Assembly: GCA_019114885.1 (NCBI GenBank)
Contig: DXEQ01000065.1
Coordinates: forward strand, 1-33,850
From: Candidatus Anaerobutyricum stercoripullorum
GTDB taxonomy: Bacteria > Bacillota > Clostridia > Lachnospirales > Lachnospiraceae
DNA length: 33,850 nt
Direction: 5' to 3'
The position numbers and the translations under genes were made by a program. The notes under the pieces are model-generated. The model was given only the letters and a program-made list of their open reading frames with translations. It was not told the origin of the DNA and searched no databases. This document shows, piece after piece, positions 9,137 to 16,179 of the stretch. Each line of letters begins with the position of its first letter. Within the stretch, counting starts at the first letter, position 1.

Positions 9137-9999
9137 AATCTTTCCACCTCTCTGGTCTGACCCCGTACCATCATGGAGATCACTTCGTCGATACTTCCAT
9201 TTTCGATGGTGACGTCCGGGTAATTTTCCATATAAAATGTCTTCTGGTTCGTCAGGCAGCTGTAGCCGTAAGTCTCTTTTTTTACCTTGAAAATGTACTG
9301 CTTATCCAGATGTTCATATTGTTCATCGGTTACTTTTAAGAGCGCGTAATCACTCAGGAGAACGTCGGTTTCCTCGTGGAGGACGATGCGGCCCTCGTGG
9401 ATCATGTAAATATCATCGCAGAGGCTCTCCAGATCGCTGGAAATGTGCGAACTGATGAGGATGGAGCGATTCGGATCCGCTTCCATGTATTCCCGAAGGA
9501 GGGTGAGAAGTTCATCCCTTGCCACCACATCAAGTCCGGCGGTAGGTTCGTCAAGGAGCAAAAACCGGGCATTGTGGGAGATGGCGACAAGAACCTTGAG
9601 CTTCGCCTTCATGCCGGTGGAAAACTCCCGGATCTGTTTGCGAAGGGGCAGCCCGGCTTTTTGTACCTGTTCCATAAAAAATGTTTTGTCAAATTGTTGA
9701 TAGAGGCTGCCCAGCACCGGAAGAATATCGCCGATGGTCAGATAGCCGGAAAAACCGGAATCGGAGAGCACAACGCCCAGATTCTCCTTGTCCGCGGCAG
9801 TAAACGTCCGGATATCCTTGCCTAAAAGGGTGATATCGCCGCCGTCTGTGGCGATCAGGCCAAGCACCGCCTTAAATGTGGTGCTCTTTCCGGCGCCGTT
9901 CTGGCCAATCAGGCCGGTGATGCAGCCGGGCATCACCGAGAGCGAGCAGTCCAGTGAAAAATTCGCATAATGTTTTCTCAAATGTTCGATTTTCAGCAT
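9133..9999 (-). CDS. ABC transporter ATP-binding protein (288 aa)
   Basis: The start is the ATG at 9999 (MLKIEHLRKHY), set by TAGGAGG 8 nt upstream; the frame extends further 5' into the 17-bp repeat tract but without a ribosome binding site. Walker A is GLIGQNGAGKST (residues ~35-46), the signature is the variant FSTGMKAKL, Walker B is FLLLDEPTAGLD and the H-loop is ILISSHISSD. The C-terminal ~70 residues form the accessory region typical of BcrA/YtrB-like ATPases. It powers the permease encoded directly downstream (4-bp overlap). The regulator gene lies upstream, across a 150-bp spacer filled with tandem repeats. Confidence 0.93.
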   Translation of the reverse strand: MLKIEHLRKHYANFSLDCSLSVMPGCITGLIGQNGAGKSTTFKAVLGLIATDGGDITLLGKDIRTFTAADKENLGVVLSDSGFSGYLTIGDILPVLGSLYQQFDKTFFMEQVQKAGLPLRKQIREFSTGMKAKLKVLVAISHNARFLLLDEPTAGLDVVARDELLTLLREYMEADPNRSILISSHISSDLESLCDDIYMIHEGRIVLHEETDVLLSDYALLKVTDEQYEHLDKQYIFKVKKETYGYSCLTNQKTFYMENYPDVTIENGSIDEVISMMVRGQTREVERL

Positions 10000-10023
10000 A
10001 AGAAATCCTCCTAAAATATTTGT

Positions 10024-10172
10024 TCCGGAATCATCCGGTCTCCGGAATCCTTCTGTCTCCGGAATCATCCAGTCTCCGGAATCCTTCTGTCTCCGGAATC
10101 ATCCGGTCTCCGGAACCATCCTGCTTTCGGAATCGTCCTGTCCCCGGAGTCATCTTTCTTCCAGAATCATTT
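10024..10172. repeat. 17-bp tandem repeat array (about nine units)
   Basis: Units on the + strand start at 10024, 10041, 10058, 10075, 10092, 10109, 10126, 10143 and 10160, with consensus TCCGGAATCATCCGGTC. Units 2 and 4 are identical (TCCGGAATCCTTCTGTC) and alternate with units 1, 3 and 5, giving a 34-bp higher-order repeat. Units 6-9 are more diverged. The last two run into the end of the GntR gene, whose stop codon (10150-10152) lies in unit 8. The array fills the spacer between regulator and ATPase genes. Confidence 0.92.
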
Positions 10173-10524
10173 CAAAAAGCGTACGGATATCTTCATCACT
10201 GATTCCGCATCGTCTGCCTTTTTGTATGGCCATCTCCAAATCGGCTTCCACTTCTTTTTTCTGCTCCTCCAGCAAAAGTTCCGCGTTGGCTGCCGACACA
10301 TAGGTGCCTTTTCCGTGAACCGTCACGGTGAAGCCTTCGGCTTCCAGGTTGTCGTAAGCTTTTTTTACAGTCAGAGCGCTGATTTTTAATTCTTTTGATA
10401 AGGAGCGGACAGAAGGAAGGTTGTCATTTTCCTTTAGTTCCCCGTTGCGGATGAGCGTCTTGATCTGGTCGACGATCTGCTCGTAAATGGGAACCATGGA
10501 AGAGTGATTGATGATTATTTTCAT
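10150..10524 (-). CDS. GntR-family (YtrA-type) transcriptional regulator
   Basis: A 124-residue protein: an N-terminal winged helix (residues ~8-75, PIYEQIVDQIKTLI ... LPSVRSLSKELKISALTVKKAY ... GKGTYV) and a short helical C-terminal part of ~45 residues. That compact size is diagnostic of the YtrA subfamily, which represses adjacent ABC transporter operons. The start has a clear ribosome binding site (GAGGAGG, 8 nt before ATG). It is the first gene of the regulator-ATPase-permease operon. Its promoter carries three inverted repeats likely to be its own operators (see 10539-10591). The last codons are formed from degenerate copies of the 17-bp repeat, so the C-terminus may have been altered by repeat expansion. 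Confidence 0.92.
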   Translation of the reverse strand: MKIIINHSSMVPIYEQIVDQIKTLIRNGELKENDNLPSVRSLSKELKISALTVKKAYDNLEAEGFTVTVHGKGTYVSAANAELLLEEQKKEVEADLEMAIQKGRRCGISDEDIRTLFEMILEER

Positions 10525-10538
10525 TGGTTCTACCTCCT

Positions 10539-10591
10539 CTGTTTGTAAACAGTATATAACAGTTTAGAACTGTTGTCAAGTGTTATACACT
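10539..10591. promoter_or_regulatory. Three inverted repeats, probable GntR operators
   Basis: CTGTTT-GT-AAACAG (10539-10552), AACAGTT-TAG-AACTGTT (10558-10574) and AGTGT-TAT-ACACT (10579-10591) are each perfect. The first overlaps the -10 box and early transcript, the second fills the spacer between -35 and -10, and the third abuts and overlaps the -35. The shared half-site ACAGT/ACTGT suggests one regulator, most simply the adjacent YtrA-type GntR acting as an autorepressor. Confidence 0.75.
10551..10579 (-). promoter_or_regulatory. Promoter of the GntR-ABC operon
   Basis: On the - strand: perfect -35 TTGACA (10574-10579), 17-bp spacer, -10 TATACT (10551-10556). The leader to the GntR start codon is short. 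The strength of this promoter together with overlapping palindromes implies tight repression and strong induction. Confidence 0.88.
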
Positions 10592-10679
10592 GTTTATTCA
10601 AAAGTTTTTTGGAATTATAAAATAGGGAGATGTTTGTGAGTTAGTGTATAATTATCATTGGCAAAGATAGAAATTATTT

Positions 10680-10717
10680 TTAAATAAAAAGAGAAGCAGA
10701 GAAAATCCCTGCTTCCC
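10680..10717 (-). terminator. Terminator-like hairpin with no gene upstream on its strand
   Basis: GAAGCAG (10693-10699) and CTGCTTC (10709-10715) form a stem. Read on the - strand it is followed by TCTTTTTATTT, a good terminator configuration. No - strand gene lies between it and 12437; the region is occupied by a + strand insertion sequence. Confidence 0.55.
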
Positions 10718-12311
10718 AATCATACAGTTTTTCTTTATGATGTTAGTTGCGAAACAAAACACGTAAAGGAGACTGCATGATGAAATCTATTGTAGAAGAA
10801 AAGCTGGTATCTTTCAAGACCCTGGAGCAAAAAGTTTTTGCTTATGTTTGCGAGCTGGGCAGGCTGATCACCCAGACGATACTGGAAAACTATGATGATG
10901 AGCTGGCAAGGGATCGGGATAAAAAAGCATACAGAGACAAGGGAAAGCGGGATACTTCCATCAAGACCGTATATGGGGAGGTTGAATACTCCCGGAGGGT
11001 CTATCGGACAGAGTCTGAGGATGGCAAAGCGGCACATGTTTACCTGTTGGATCAGGCAATGCAGATGGAAAAGATCGGGCTGATCTCCACAAACCTTGCA
11101 GAAAAGATCGCCCTGACCGTAACGGAGGCCCCTTATCGCGTCAGCGCGGATGTGATAAGCGATACCTGCGGCCAGACGATCAGCCATGGAGGTGTCTGGA
11201 ACCTGATGCAGCGGCTGGGAGAACGGATCAGCAAAGAAGAAGAATACGCGGTACAGCAGATGGAAACAGGCCGGGCGGAAGGGACAAAGGCAATCGGGAT
11301 CCTTTTTGAAGAAATGGATGGCGTATGGCTGCGGATGCAGGATCCCAGCCATAAGAAGGCTCCGAAACAGGAAATGAAGGTTTTTACGATGTATGAAGGA
11401 TGGGACGCGGACAACACCCAAAGGAGCCGCCTGGTAAACAAGAAGATGCTGGCCGGGATGGAGAAAAGCGGCCTGTTCCACCAAAAACGGGAAGCGTTGA
11501 TTGAAAAGGTCTATGATGCGGATGAGATCCAGCAGCGTATCCTGAACGGAGATGGAGGAAGCTGGATCAAAGAGGCATATGATCCAGAAGTGATCTTCCA
11601 GCTGGACCGGTTTCATATCTATAAGGAGATCAAAGGGAAGATCCGGGATGCAGAAGCCCAGGAACGGATCAAAGAGCTTCTGGAGAAGAAGGAAGTAGAT
11701 AAGATGCTGGAATATATCCGGATCTACGCGGACAGTATAGAAAGCGATGATGCAGCAGAGAAAGGAAGCGAAAAGGCGAGAGAATTGTACCAGTATCTCT
11801 GGAATAACCGGGAAGGACTCCTGCCGTATCAGGAGAGAGGGATAGAACTTCCGGAAGCCGGGGAAGGGATCGTCTATAAAAATATGGGGGTACAGGAAAA
11901 TCAGAACTGTACGGCAATCACGTTGCGGATGAAGCACCGGAGGATGAGATGGTCTGTCAATGGCGCGAATAACATGGCGAAGGCACTATACCGGAAAGAA
12001 AACCGGGAACTGATCGATACGATAGAACGATATACGGATGGCGTGGTATTTACCATGGGTATGGAAGAGATCGTCAAGACGCTGAGCGCGGCAAAAGCAC
12101 CAAAGAAAGACGGGAAAGGGGATCCGTATGTGGATATCATCACGCACCATATGCCGCTCCTGGACGCGATGCGGACAGCATCGAGAAAAGCCTTTGAAAG
12201 AGCGTTCTGCTAAAAAAGGATAAAAAAGAAGGTGGAAGAAGTTCCTGAATAATTATCTGAAAATAGAGAAAGTAAACTGACATCAATAAATAAGAAAAAG
12301 TGCCAATGATT
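10718..12311 (+). mobile_element. ISLre2-like insertion sequence (~1.59 kb)
   Basis: The element holds one full-length transposase gene flanked by imperfect terminal inverted repeats. The left end starts near 10718 (AATCATACAGTTTTTCTT ... GATGTTAGTT). The right end is near 12311, where the reverse complement starts AATCATTGGCACTTTTTCTT and continues to GATGTCAGTT. The repeats share the blocks AATCAT, TTTTTCTT, GATGT and AGTT in order, with small gaps. Size fits the ISLre2 family. I could not identify a target-site duplication, so the exact ends are uncertain by several bases. Confidence 0.6.
10777..12213 (+). CDS. ISLre2-family transposase (UPF0236-like, 478 aa)
   Basis: The start is the ATG at 10777 (or 10780) after AAAGGAG; an upstream in-frame TTG at 10747 lies within the inverted repeat and has no ribosome binding site. 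Recognisable family features are KTVYGEVEYSRRVYR near residue 65, the region ISHGGVWNLMQRLGERI, then EEMDGVWL, GDGGSWIKEAYDP and FQLDRFHIYKEI, which contain the expected acidic catalytic residues of this DDE-type group. Length is normal for the family and the frame is uninterrupted, so the copy may be active. It is read away from the GntR operon and towards the lipoprotein gene. Confidence 0.9.
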   Translation: MMKSIVEEKLVSFKTLEQKVFAYVCELGRLITQTILENYDDELARDRDKKAYRDKGKRDTSIKTVYGEVEYSRRVYRTESEDGKAAHVYLLDQAMQMEKIGLISTNLAEKIALTVTEAPYRVSADVISDTCGQTISHGGVWNLMQRLGERISKEEEYAVQQMETGRAEGTKAIGILFEEMDGVWLRMQDPSHKKAPKQEMKVFTMYEGWDADNTQRSRLVNKKMLAGMEKSGLFHQKREALIEKVYDADEIQQRILNGDGGSWIKEAYDPEVIFQLDRFHIYKEIKGKIRDAEAQERIKELLEKKEVDKMLEYIRIYADSIESDDAAEKGSEKARELYQYLWNNREGLLPYQERGIELPEAGEGIVYKNMGVQENQNCTAITLRMKHRRMRWSVNGANNMAKALYRKENRELIDTIERYTDGVVFTMGMEEIVKTLSAAKAPKKDGKGDPYVDIITHHMPLLDAMRTASRKAFERAFC

Positions 12312-12436
12312 ACTTGACACATACAATTCTTAGATTGGAATGTAAAAATAGTGGCAATTATGGTAGAATAGAAACCAGCAGATTCAGCCGTGCACAAAAT
12401 ACAGCGGCAAGAAAGTAATATATCAGGAGGTACACA

Positions 12437-13729
12437 ATGAGACACAATACAAAACGTCTGGCGGCGGCAGCGCTCACGGCAGTTCTGGCTGTCGGTATGA
12501 TGACCGGCTGCGGCAATTCCGGCGGCAAGGGAGAAGTAACACAGAATGGTAACGAGACGCTGTTTACCTATGACGGCGTGGACGTTCCGTTGAAGAAAGC
12601 ATGGATTTATGGCAAGATGACGGCCGCTCAGTATGAGGCGTCCTACGCCAACTATTTTGGCGATAATTTCTGGACCATGGATATGGGAACGGATGACGAA
12701 GGAAATGCAACGACTTTCGAGGATTACGCGAAAGAACAGATCATTGCCCGCATCAAGCAGATCATCGTTCTCAACAACCATGCCGAGGAGGCAGGAGCTT
12801 CCTTAAGTGAGGAGGAAGAGGAGCAGTGCGCTGAGTATGCGGCTGCCTTCGCGGAGGATGCTTCCGGTGCGGAGATTCTTGCCGAGTGCGGCGCCAGTGA
12901 AGACGATATGACAGAGATTTATGAAGAAAATGCACTGGCTGCCAAGGTGCAGGAATACATGGTCAAAGATACGGATACCAACGTCAGTGACGATGAGGCC
13001 AGAGAGACGACCATCTCCCGGGTAGTATTTGCGACGACGACCACAGATGACGAGGGTAAGACGGTAGAGATGAGCGAGGAGGAGAAGGCGCAGGTTCTCT
13101 CCAGGGCGCAGGCAGCTCTGGATAAGCTGAAAGCCGGTACAGATATCGCCGATATCGCCGAAGAACAGGAGTATACCAACACCTCCGAGACCTTTGCGGC
13201 CGGCGAATCCGAAGAAGGCGAAGCCTTTGAGAAACTGCTGGCAACGATGAAAGACGGCGACATCACACAGGAAGTACAGGAATGTGACAACGGATATGTG
13301 ATTGCCAGACTGGATGCCTACACGGATGCGGAAGCGACGGAAAGCAACCGGGAATCCATCATCTCCGAAAGACAGCAGACAAAGTTCTCCGAAGTATACG
13401 ATGGATGGACCGAAGAGCTGGAAGCGGACTGGAATTACGAGGAGGACGTGAATCAGGAACTCTGGGCGGAACTGATTCTCCACGAAGAGGAGAGCACGGC
13501 AGAGGAAGGAACCACGGCCACAGCGCCGGCAGCAGATACGACCGCGGCGTCCACGGAGGCCGGAGCAGCGGACACGACCGCAGCGTCCACGGAAGCCGGA
13601 GCGGCGGACACTACAGCAGCGTCCACGGAAGCCGGAGCAGCGGACACGACAGCAGCATCCACGGAAGCCGGAGCGGCGGATACCACAGCGGCATCTACGG
13701 AAGCAGCGACAGACGCGGCTGCCCAGTAA
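12437..13729 (+). CDS. PrsA/SurA-like foldase lipoprotein with repetitive C-terminal tail
   Basis: The start ATG at 12437 follows CAGGAGGTACACA. Residues 1-25 are a lipoprotein signal (RLAAAALTAVLAVGMMTGC) with the lipobox cysteine at about 25. Residues ~40-190 are an acidic helical SurA_N-like region. Residues ~195-300 (ISRVVFATTTTDDEGKTVEM ... GDITQEVQECDNGYVIARL) resemble a diverged parvulin-type peptidyl-prolyl isomerase domain. A tail of five 12-residue repeats (AADTTAASTEAG) occupies ~365-424. Inferred role: folding of secreted proteins at the outer membrane face, anchored by lipid, with the Ala/Thr tail as a flexible wall-spanning extension. No strong promoter is evident in the 125 bp between the IS and the gene; a weak -10 TAGAAT lies near 12364. 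Confidence 0.82.
   Translation: MRHNTKRLAAAALTAVLAVGMMTGCGNSGGKGEVTQNGNETLFTYDGVDVPLKKAWIYGKMTAAQYEASYANYFGDNFWTMDMGTDDEGNATTFEDYAKEQIIARIKQIIVLNNHAEEAGASLSEEEEEQCAEYAAAFAEDASGAEILAECGASEDDMTEIYEENALAAKVQEYMVKDTDTNVSDDEARETTISRVVFATTTTDDEGKTVEMSEEEKAQVLSRAQAALDKLKAGTDIADIAEEQEYTNTSETFAAGESEEGEAFEKLLATMKDGDITQEVQECDNGYVIARLDAYTDAEATESNRESIISERQQTKFSEVYDGWTEELEADWNYEEDVNQELWAELILHEEESTAEEGTTATAPAADTTAASTEAGAADTTAASTEAGAADTTAASTEAGAADTTAASTEAGAADTTAASTEAATDAAAQ
13529..13708 (+). repeat. 36-bp tandem repeat, five units, in the lipoprotein tail
   Basis: Five in-frame 36-bp units encode AADTTAASTEAG; the last unit ends A instead of G. Units differ mainly at third codon positions, so the peptide is conserved while the DNA has drifted. 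That implies an older expansion under protein-level constraint. Confidence 0.92.
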
Positions 13730-13827
13730 ATTTGCCCATTACAAAAATATGACGATTTCATGAAGGTTCTGTATTTTTGTCCCTTTTATGCGGATAGTAT
13801 GATATGATAGGAAAAGAGTTTTGAAAC

Positions 13828-13936
13828 GCCGCGCGCTCTGGCGGGAAGGGAGCGAACCACCCGGTATGGAGATTCGCGCGGCATCAATATGAAGTAGAAT
13901 TTGTCTGTGCTCTGCCGGTCCGCATTCTGCGGCGGC
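13828..13936 (+). promoter_or_regulatory. Structured 5' leader of the CBS-rsmF operon
   Basis: The 232-bp gap before the CBS gene contains GCCGCGCG (13828-13835) pairing perfectly with CGCGCGGC (13875-13882). A compact hairpin follows: GCCG..CCGCA-TTC-TGCGGCGGC (13914-13936), just ahead of the ribosome binding site GGGAG. An A/T-rich inverted repeat (ACAAAAATA ... TATTTTTGT, about 13741-13776) follows the preceding stop codon and may terminate or attenuate the lipoprotein transcript. A TATGAT box lies near 13798. No known riboswitch class is recognised. Confidence 0.4.
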
Positions 13937-13961
13937 GGAGGGCAAAAACAGGGAGAGTTAC

Positions 13962-14381
13962 ATGAACATATCATTTTTCCTGCTTCCAAAAAGTGAAGTG
14001 ACTTATATCGAACAGGAGGATATCGTCGGCAGGGCGCTTCGAGTCATACATAAGAACGGATTTCAGGCCGTGCCGGTCATCGATGAGGAAGGACATTACG
14101 TGGGAACCATCACGGAGGGCGACTTCCTCTGGAATCTTATCGAAGACTATCATATGGACATGGAGGTCATGCGCAAGGTCCGCATCGCCGCCCTGCGGAA
14201 GCGGTGGGATTACAAGCCGGTGAGCATTGAGGCCACCATGGCGGAGCTGGAACAGTATATCATGAATCAGAATTTCGTTCCCGTGGTGGACGGAAGAAAT
14301 GTATTCATCGGCATTGTCACAAGAAAACAGATCATCACAGAGATGATACGTAAGAAAAATAAAAATGGAGAACACCAATGA
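13962..14381 (+). CDS. CBS-domain pair protein (139 aa)
   Basis: A stand-alone tandem CBS protein. The first CBS motif covers residues ~10-65 (EDIVGRALRVIHKNGFQAVPVIDEEGHYVGTITEGD, seen in pieces) and the second ~85-135 (ATMAELEQYIMNQNFVPVVDGRNVFIGIVTRKQII). Such pairs usually bind adenine nucleotides and act as energy or ligand sensors. There is no membrane segment or catalytic domain. The start has GGGAG 8 nt upstream. The stop overlaps the start of the rRNA methylase gene (ATGA), so the two are translationally coupled. The functional link between them is not known. Confidence 0.88.
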   Translation: MNISFFLLPKSEVTYIEQEDIVGRALRVIHKNGFQAVPVIDEEGHYVGTITEGDFLWNLIEDYHMDMEVMRKVRIAALRKRWDYKPVSIEATMAELEQYIMNQNFVPVVDGRNVFIGIVTRKQIITEMIRKKNKNGEHQ

Positions 14382-16132
14382 CACAAATGCAGCTGCCGGA
14401 GAAGTTTCTCAAGACGATGAAGCAGATTCTCGGAGAAGAATACGGAGCATTTCTTGAGAGCTTTGACGGAAAAAGACAATTTGGTCTGCGGGTGAATACA
14501 GCAAAGATGAAATTGGAGGAATTCGAAAGGATTGCTCCTTTTCATTTGAGCAAAATCCCGTGGATTGCAGACGGATATTTTTATGAGGAAGAAGACGCCC
14601 CGGCAAAGCATCCGTTTTACGCGGCGGGACTTTATTACCTCCAGGAACCCAGCGCCATGACCCCGGCTTCCCGGCTTTCGGTGACGCCCGGCGAGCGGGT
14701 GCTCGACCTCTGCGCGGCTCCCGGCGGCAAAGCGACGGCGCTTGGCGCGAAGCTGCAGGGCGAGGGGCTGCTGGTGGCCAACGACATCAATAACGCCCGG
14801 GCAAAGGCACTCCTTCGCAATCTGGAGCTGTTCGGCATTTCCAACGCCTTTGTCACCAACGAACCGCCCCACATCCTGGCGGAGCATTACCCGGAATACT
14901 TTGATAAGATCATGGTGGACGCTCCCTGCTCCGGCGAGGGAATGTTCCGAAAGAACCCGGCGGTCGTGGAAGCGTGGCAGGAGAAAGGGCCGGAATATTT
15001 TTCCCGCCTGCAGCGGGACATCATCCTCTATGCCGCGGATATGCTGCGGCCCGGCGGCCGGATGCTCTATTCCACCTGTACATTTTCCCCTCTGGAAAAT
15101 GAATCGGTCATCACCCATCTTCTCCGGGAACGGCCGGAGATGGAAGTGATTCCGATGGAAGACTACGAAGGTTTCGCAGAAGGACTTACGGCCTTTGGCG
15201 GCGAACAATTTCACGAAAGCTGCCGCCTCTGCCGCCGGATCTTCCCGCACAGGATGGCTGGCGAAGGACATTTTCTGGCGCTTCTTTATAAACACGCGCC
15301 GGACGAGAAGTCCAATCTGACGGCAAATGTATCGGCTCCTGCCGGCCTTTCCGTTCAGCCGGAAAATGTATCGGCCCCTGCCGGCCTTTCCGTTCAGCCG
15401 GAAAACGTATCGGCTCCAGCCGGCCTTTCCGATTTGCCGGAAAATGTACAGACGGCAGCCGGGATATCTTCCGGTAAAGATGCGGAGAAAAAATCCGGGA
15501 AAAGAAAAAAAGAAAAAAAGAAGAAAAAGCAATCTGCCGGCACAGACGGCAGCCGGAATTGGTGGGACACCTGTCCGGGGCTGGACCGGGAACAGCGGCA
15601 GGCGCTGGCAGATTTCTTTATCCATGTACATATGCCGCTTCAAAAAGAGCGGATCGACATCCGCGGGGACAAGGTCTATTATGTGCCGGCAGAGACATTG
15701 TTTAGTGATTCGCAGCTCAGGTCTGCCGCCTTTTCGGCCGGGGAAGAGCGGGCAGCCCGCACCCGATGGTCTGGCGCCGGGGGACGTTCGTCCGGAGGAA
15801 AAAGAAAGCAGCCGGGCACAATGCCGACTGCGAAGATACATTTTTTAAGAAACGGGTTGTATATGGGCGACCTGAAAAAGAAACGGTTTGAGCCATCGCA
15901 GCCGTTTGCGCTGGCCCTGTCAAAGGACGCCTTTGATCAGTGCCTGAACTTTGCCGACGGGGACGAGCGCCTCCAGCGCTATCTCCGGGGCGAGAGCATC
16001 CCTCTGGAAGGGGGAAACACCGCTTCGGGCGGCTGGTACCTCGTCCTGGCTGACGGCTGCCCGCTGGGCTTTGGCAAGCTTGCCGGACACATTTTAAAAA
16101 ATAAGTATCCGGCAGGCTGGCGCAGAAATTAG
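14378..16132 (+). CDS. rsmF: RsmF/RsmB-type rRNA or tRNA cytosine-C5 methyltransferase
   Basis: A 584-residue SAM-dependent m5C methylase of the NOL1/NOP2/Sun family. SAM-binding motif I is VLDLCAAPGGKAT (~residue 107). Motif IV with the product-release cysteine is VDAPCSGEGMFRKNP (~180), and motif VI with the nucleophile cysteine is YSTCTFSPLENE (~230). The C-terminal part (~395-584) is the RsmF-type accessory/PUA-like region containing HFLRNGLYMGDLKKKRFEPS. Between them lies an unusual ~75-residue linker: three copies of a 13-residue repeat (NVSAPAGLSVQPE) followed by a Lys-rich stretch (KKSGKRKKEKKKKKQ). The family normally has no such repeat. The start overlaps the CBS gene stop by 4 bp. 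The symbol is by family; the exact modified base is not determined. Confidence 0.9.
   Translation: MTQMQLPEKFLKTMKQILGEEYGAFLESFDGKRQFGLRVNTAKMKLEEFERIAPFHLSKIPWIADGYFYEEEDAPAKHPFYAAGLYYLQEPSAMTPASRLSVTPGERVLDLCAAPGGKATALGAKLQGEGLLVANDINNARAKALLRNLELFGISNAFVTNEPPHILAEHYPEYFDKIMVDAPCSGEGMFRKNPAVVEAWQEKGPEYFSRLQRDIILYAADMLRPGGRMLYSTCTFSPLENESVITHLLRERPEMEVIPMEDYEGFAEGLTAFGGEQFHESCRLCRRIFPHRMAGEGHFLALLYKHAPDEKSNLTANVSAPAGLSVQPENVSAPAGLSVQPENVSAPAGLSDLPENVQTAAGISSGKDAEKKSGKRKKEKKKKKQSAGTDGSRNWWDTCPGLDREQRQALADFFIHVHMPLQKERIDIRGDKVYYVPAETLFSDSQLRSAAFSAGEERAARTRWSGAGGRSSGGKRKQPGTMPTAKIHFLRNGLYMGDLKKKRFEPSQPFALALSKDAFDQCLNFADGDERLQRYLRGESIPLEGGNTASGGWYLVLADGCPLGFGKLAGHILKNKYPAGWRRN
15326..15466 (+). 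repeat. 39-bp tandem repeat inside the rRNA methylase gene
   Basis: Units at 15326-15364, 15365-15403 and 15404-15442 encode NVSAPAGLSVQPE (the third has DLPE). A degenerate partial unit, NVQTAAGI, follows. Units are nearly identical in DNA, so this is a recent in-frame expansion in an interdomain linker. Confidence 0.9.
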
Positions 16133-16179
16133 CAGAATCAGTTGTCTGTAGTTTTGGCTGCTGTGTTGGTGTCAGGCTT

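Noticed and set aside
10020..10202. A small + strand ORF through the 17-bp repeats
   Set aside because: It is only the translation of the tandem repeat, with no ribosome binding site or family resemblance.
13453..13761. A repetitive - strand ORF (Ala/Val/Ser repeats)
   Set aside because: Antisense of the 36-bp repeats in the lipoprotein gene; it exists because the repeat unit is a multiple of three.
14267..15841. A 524-codon open frame on the - strand
   Set aside because: Antisense to the CBS and rsmF genes, with a low-complexity translation created by the 39-bp repeats and no start signals.
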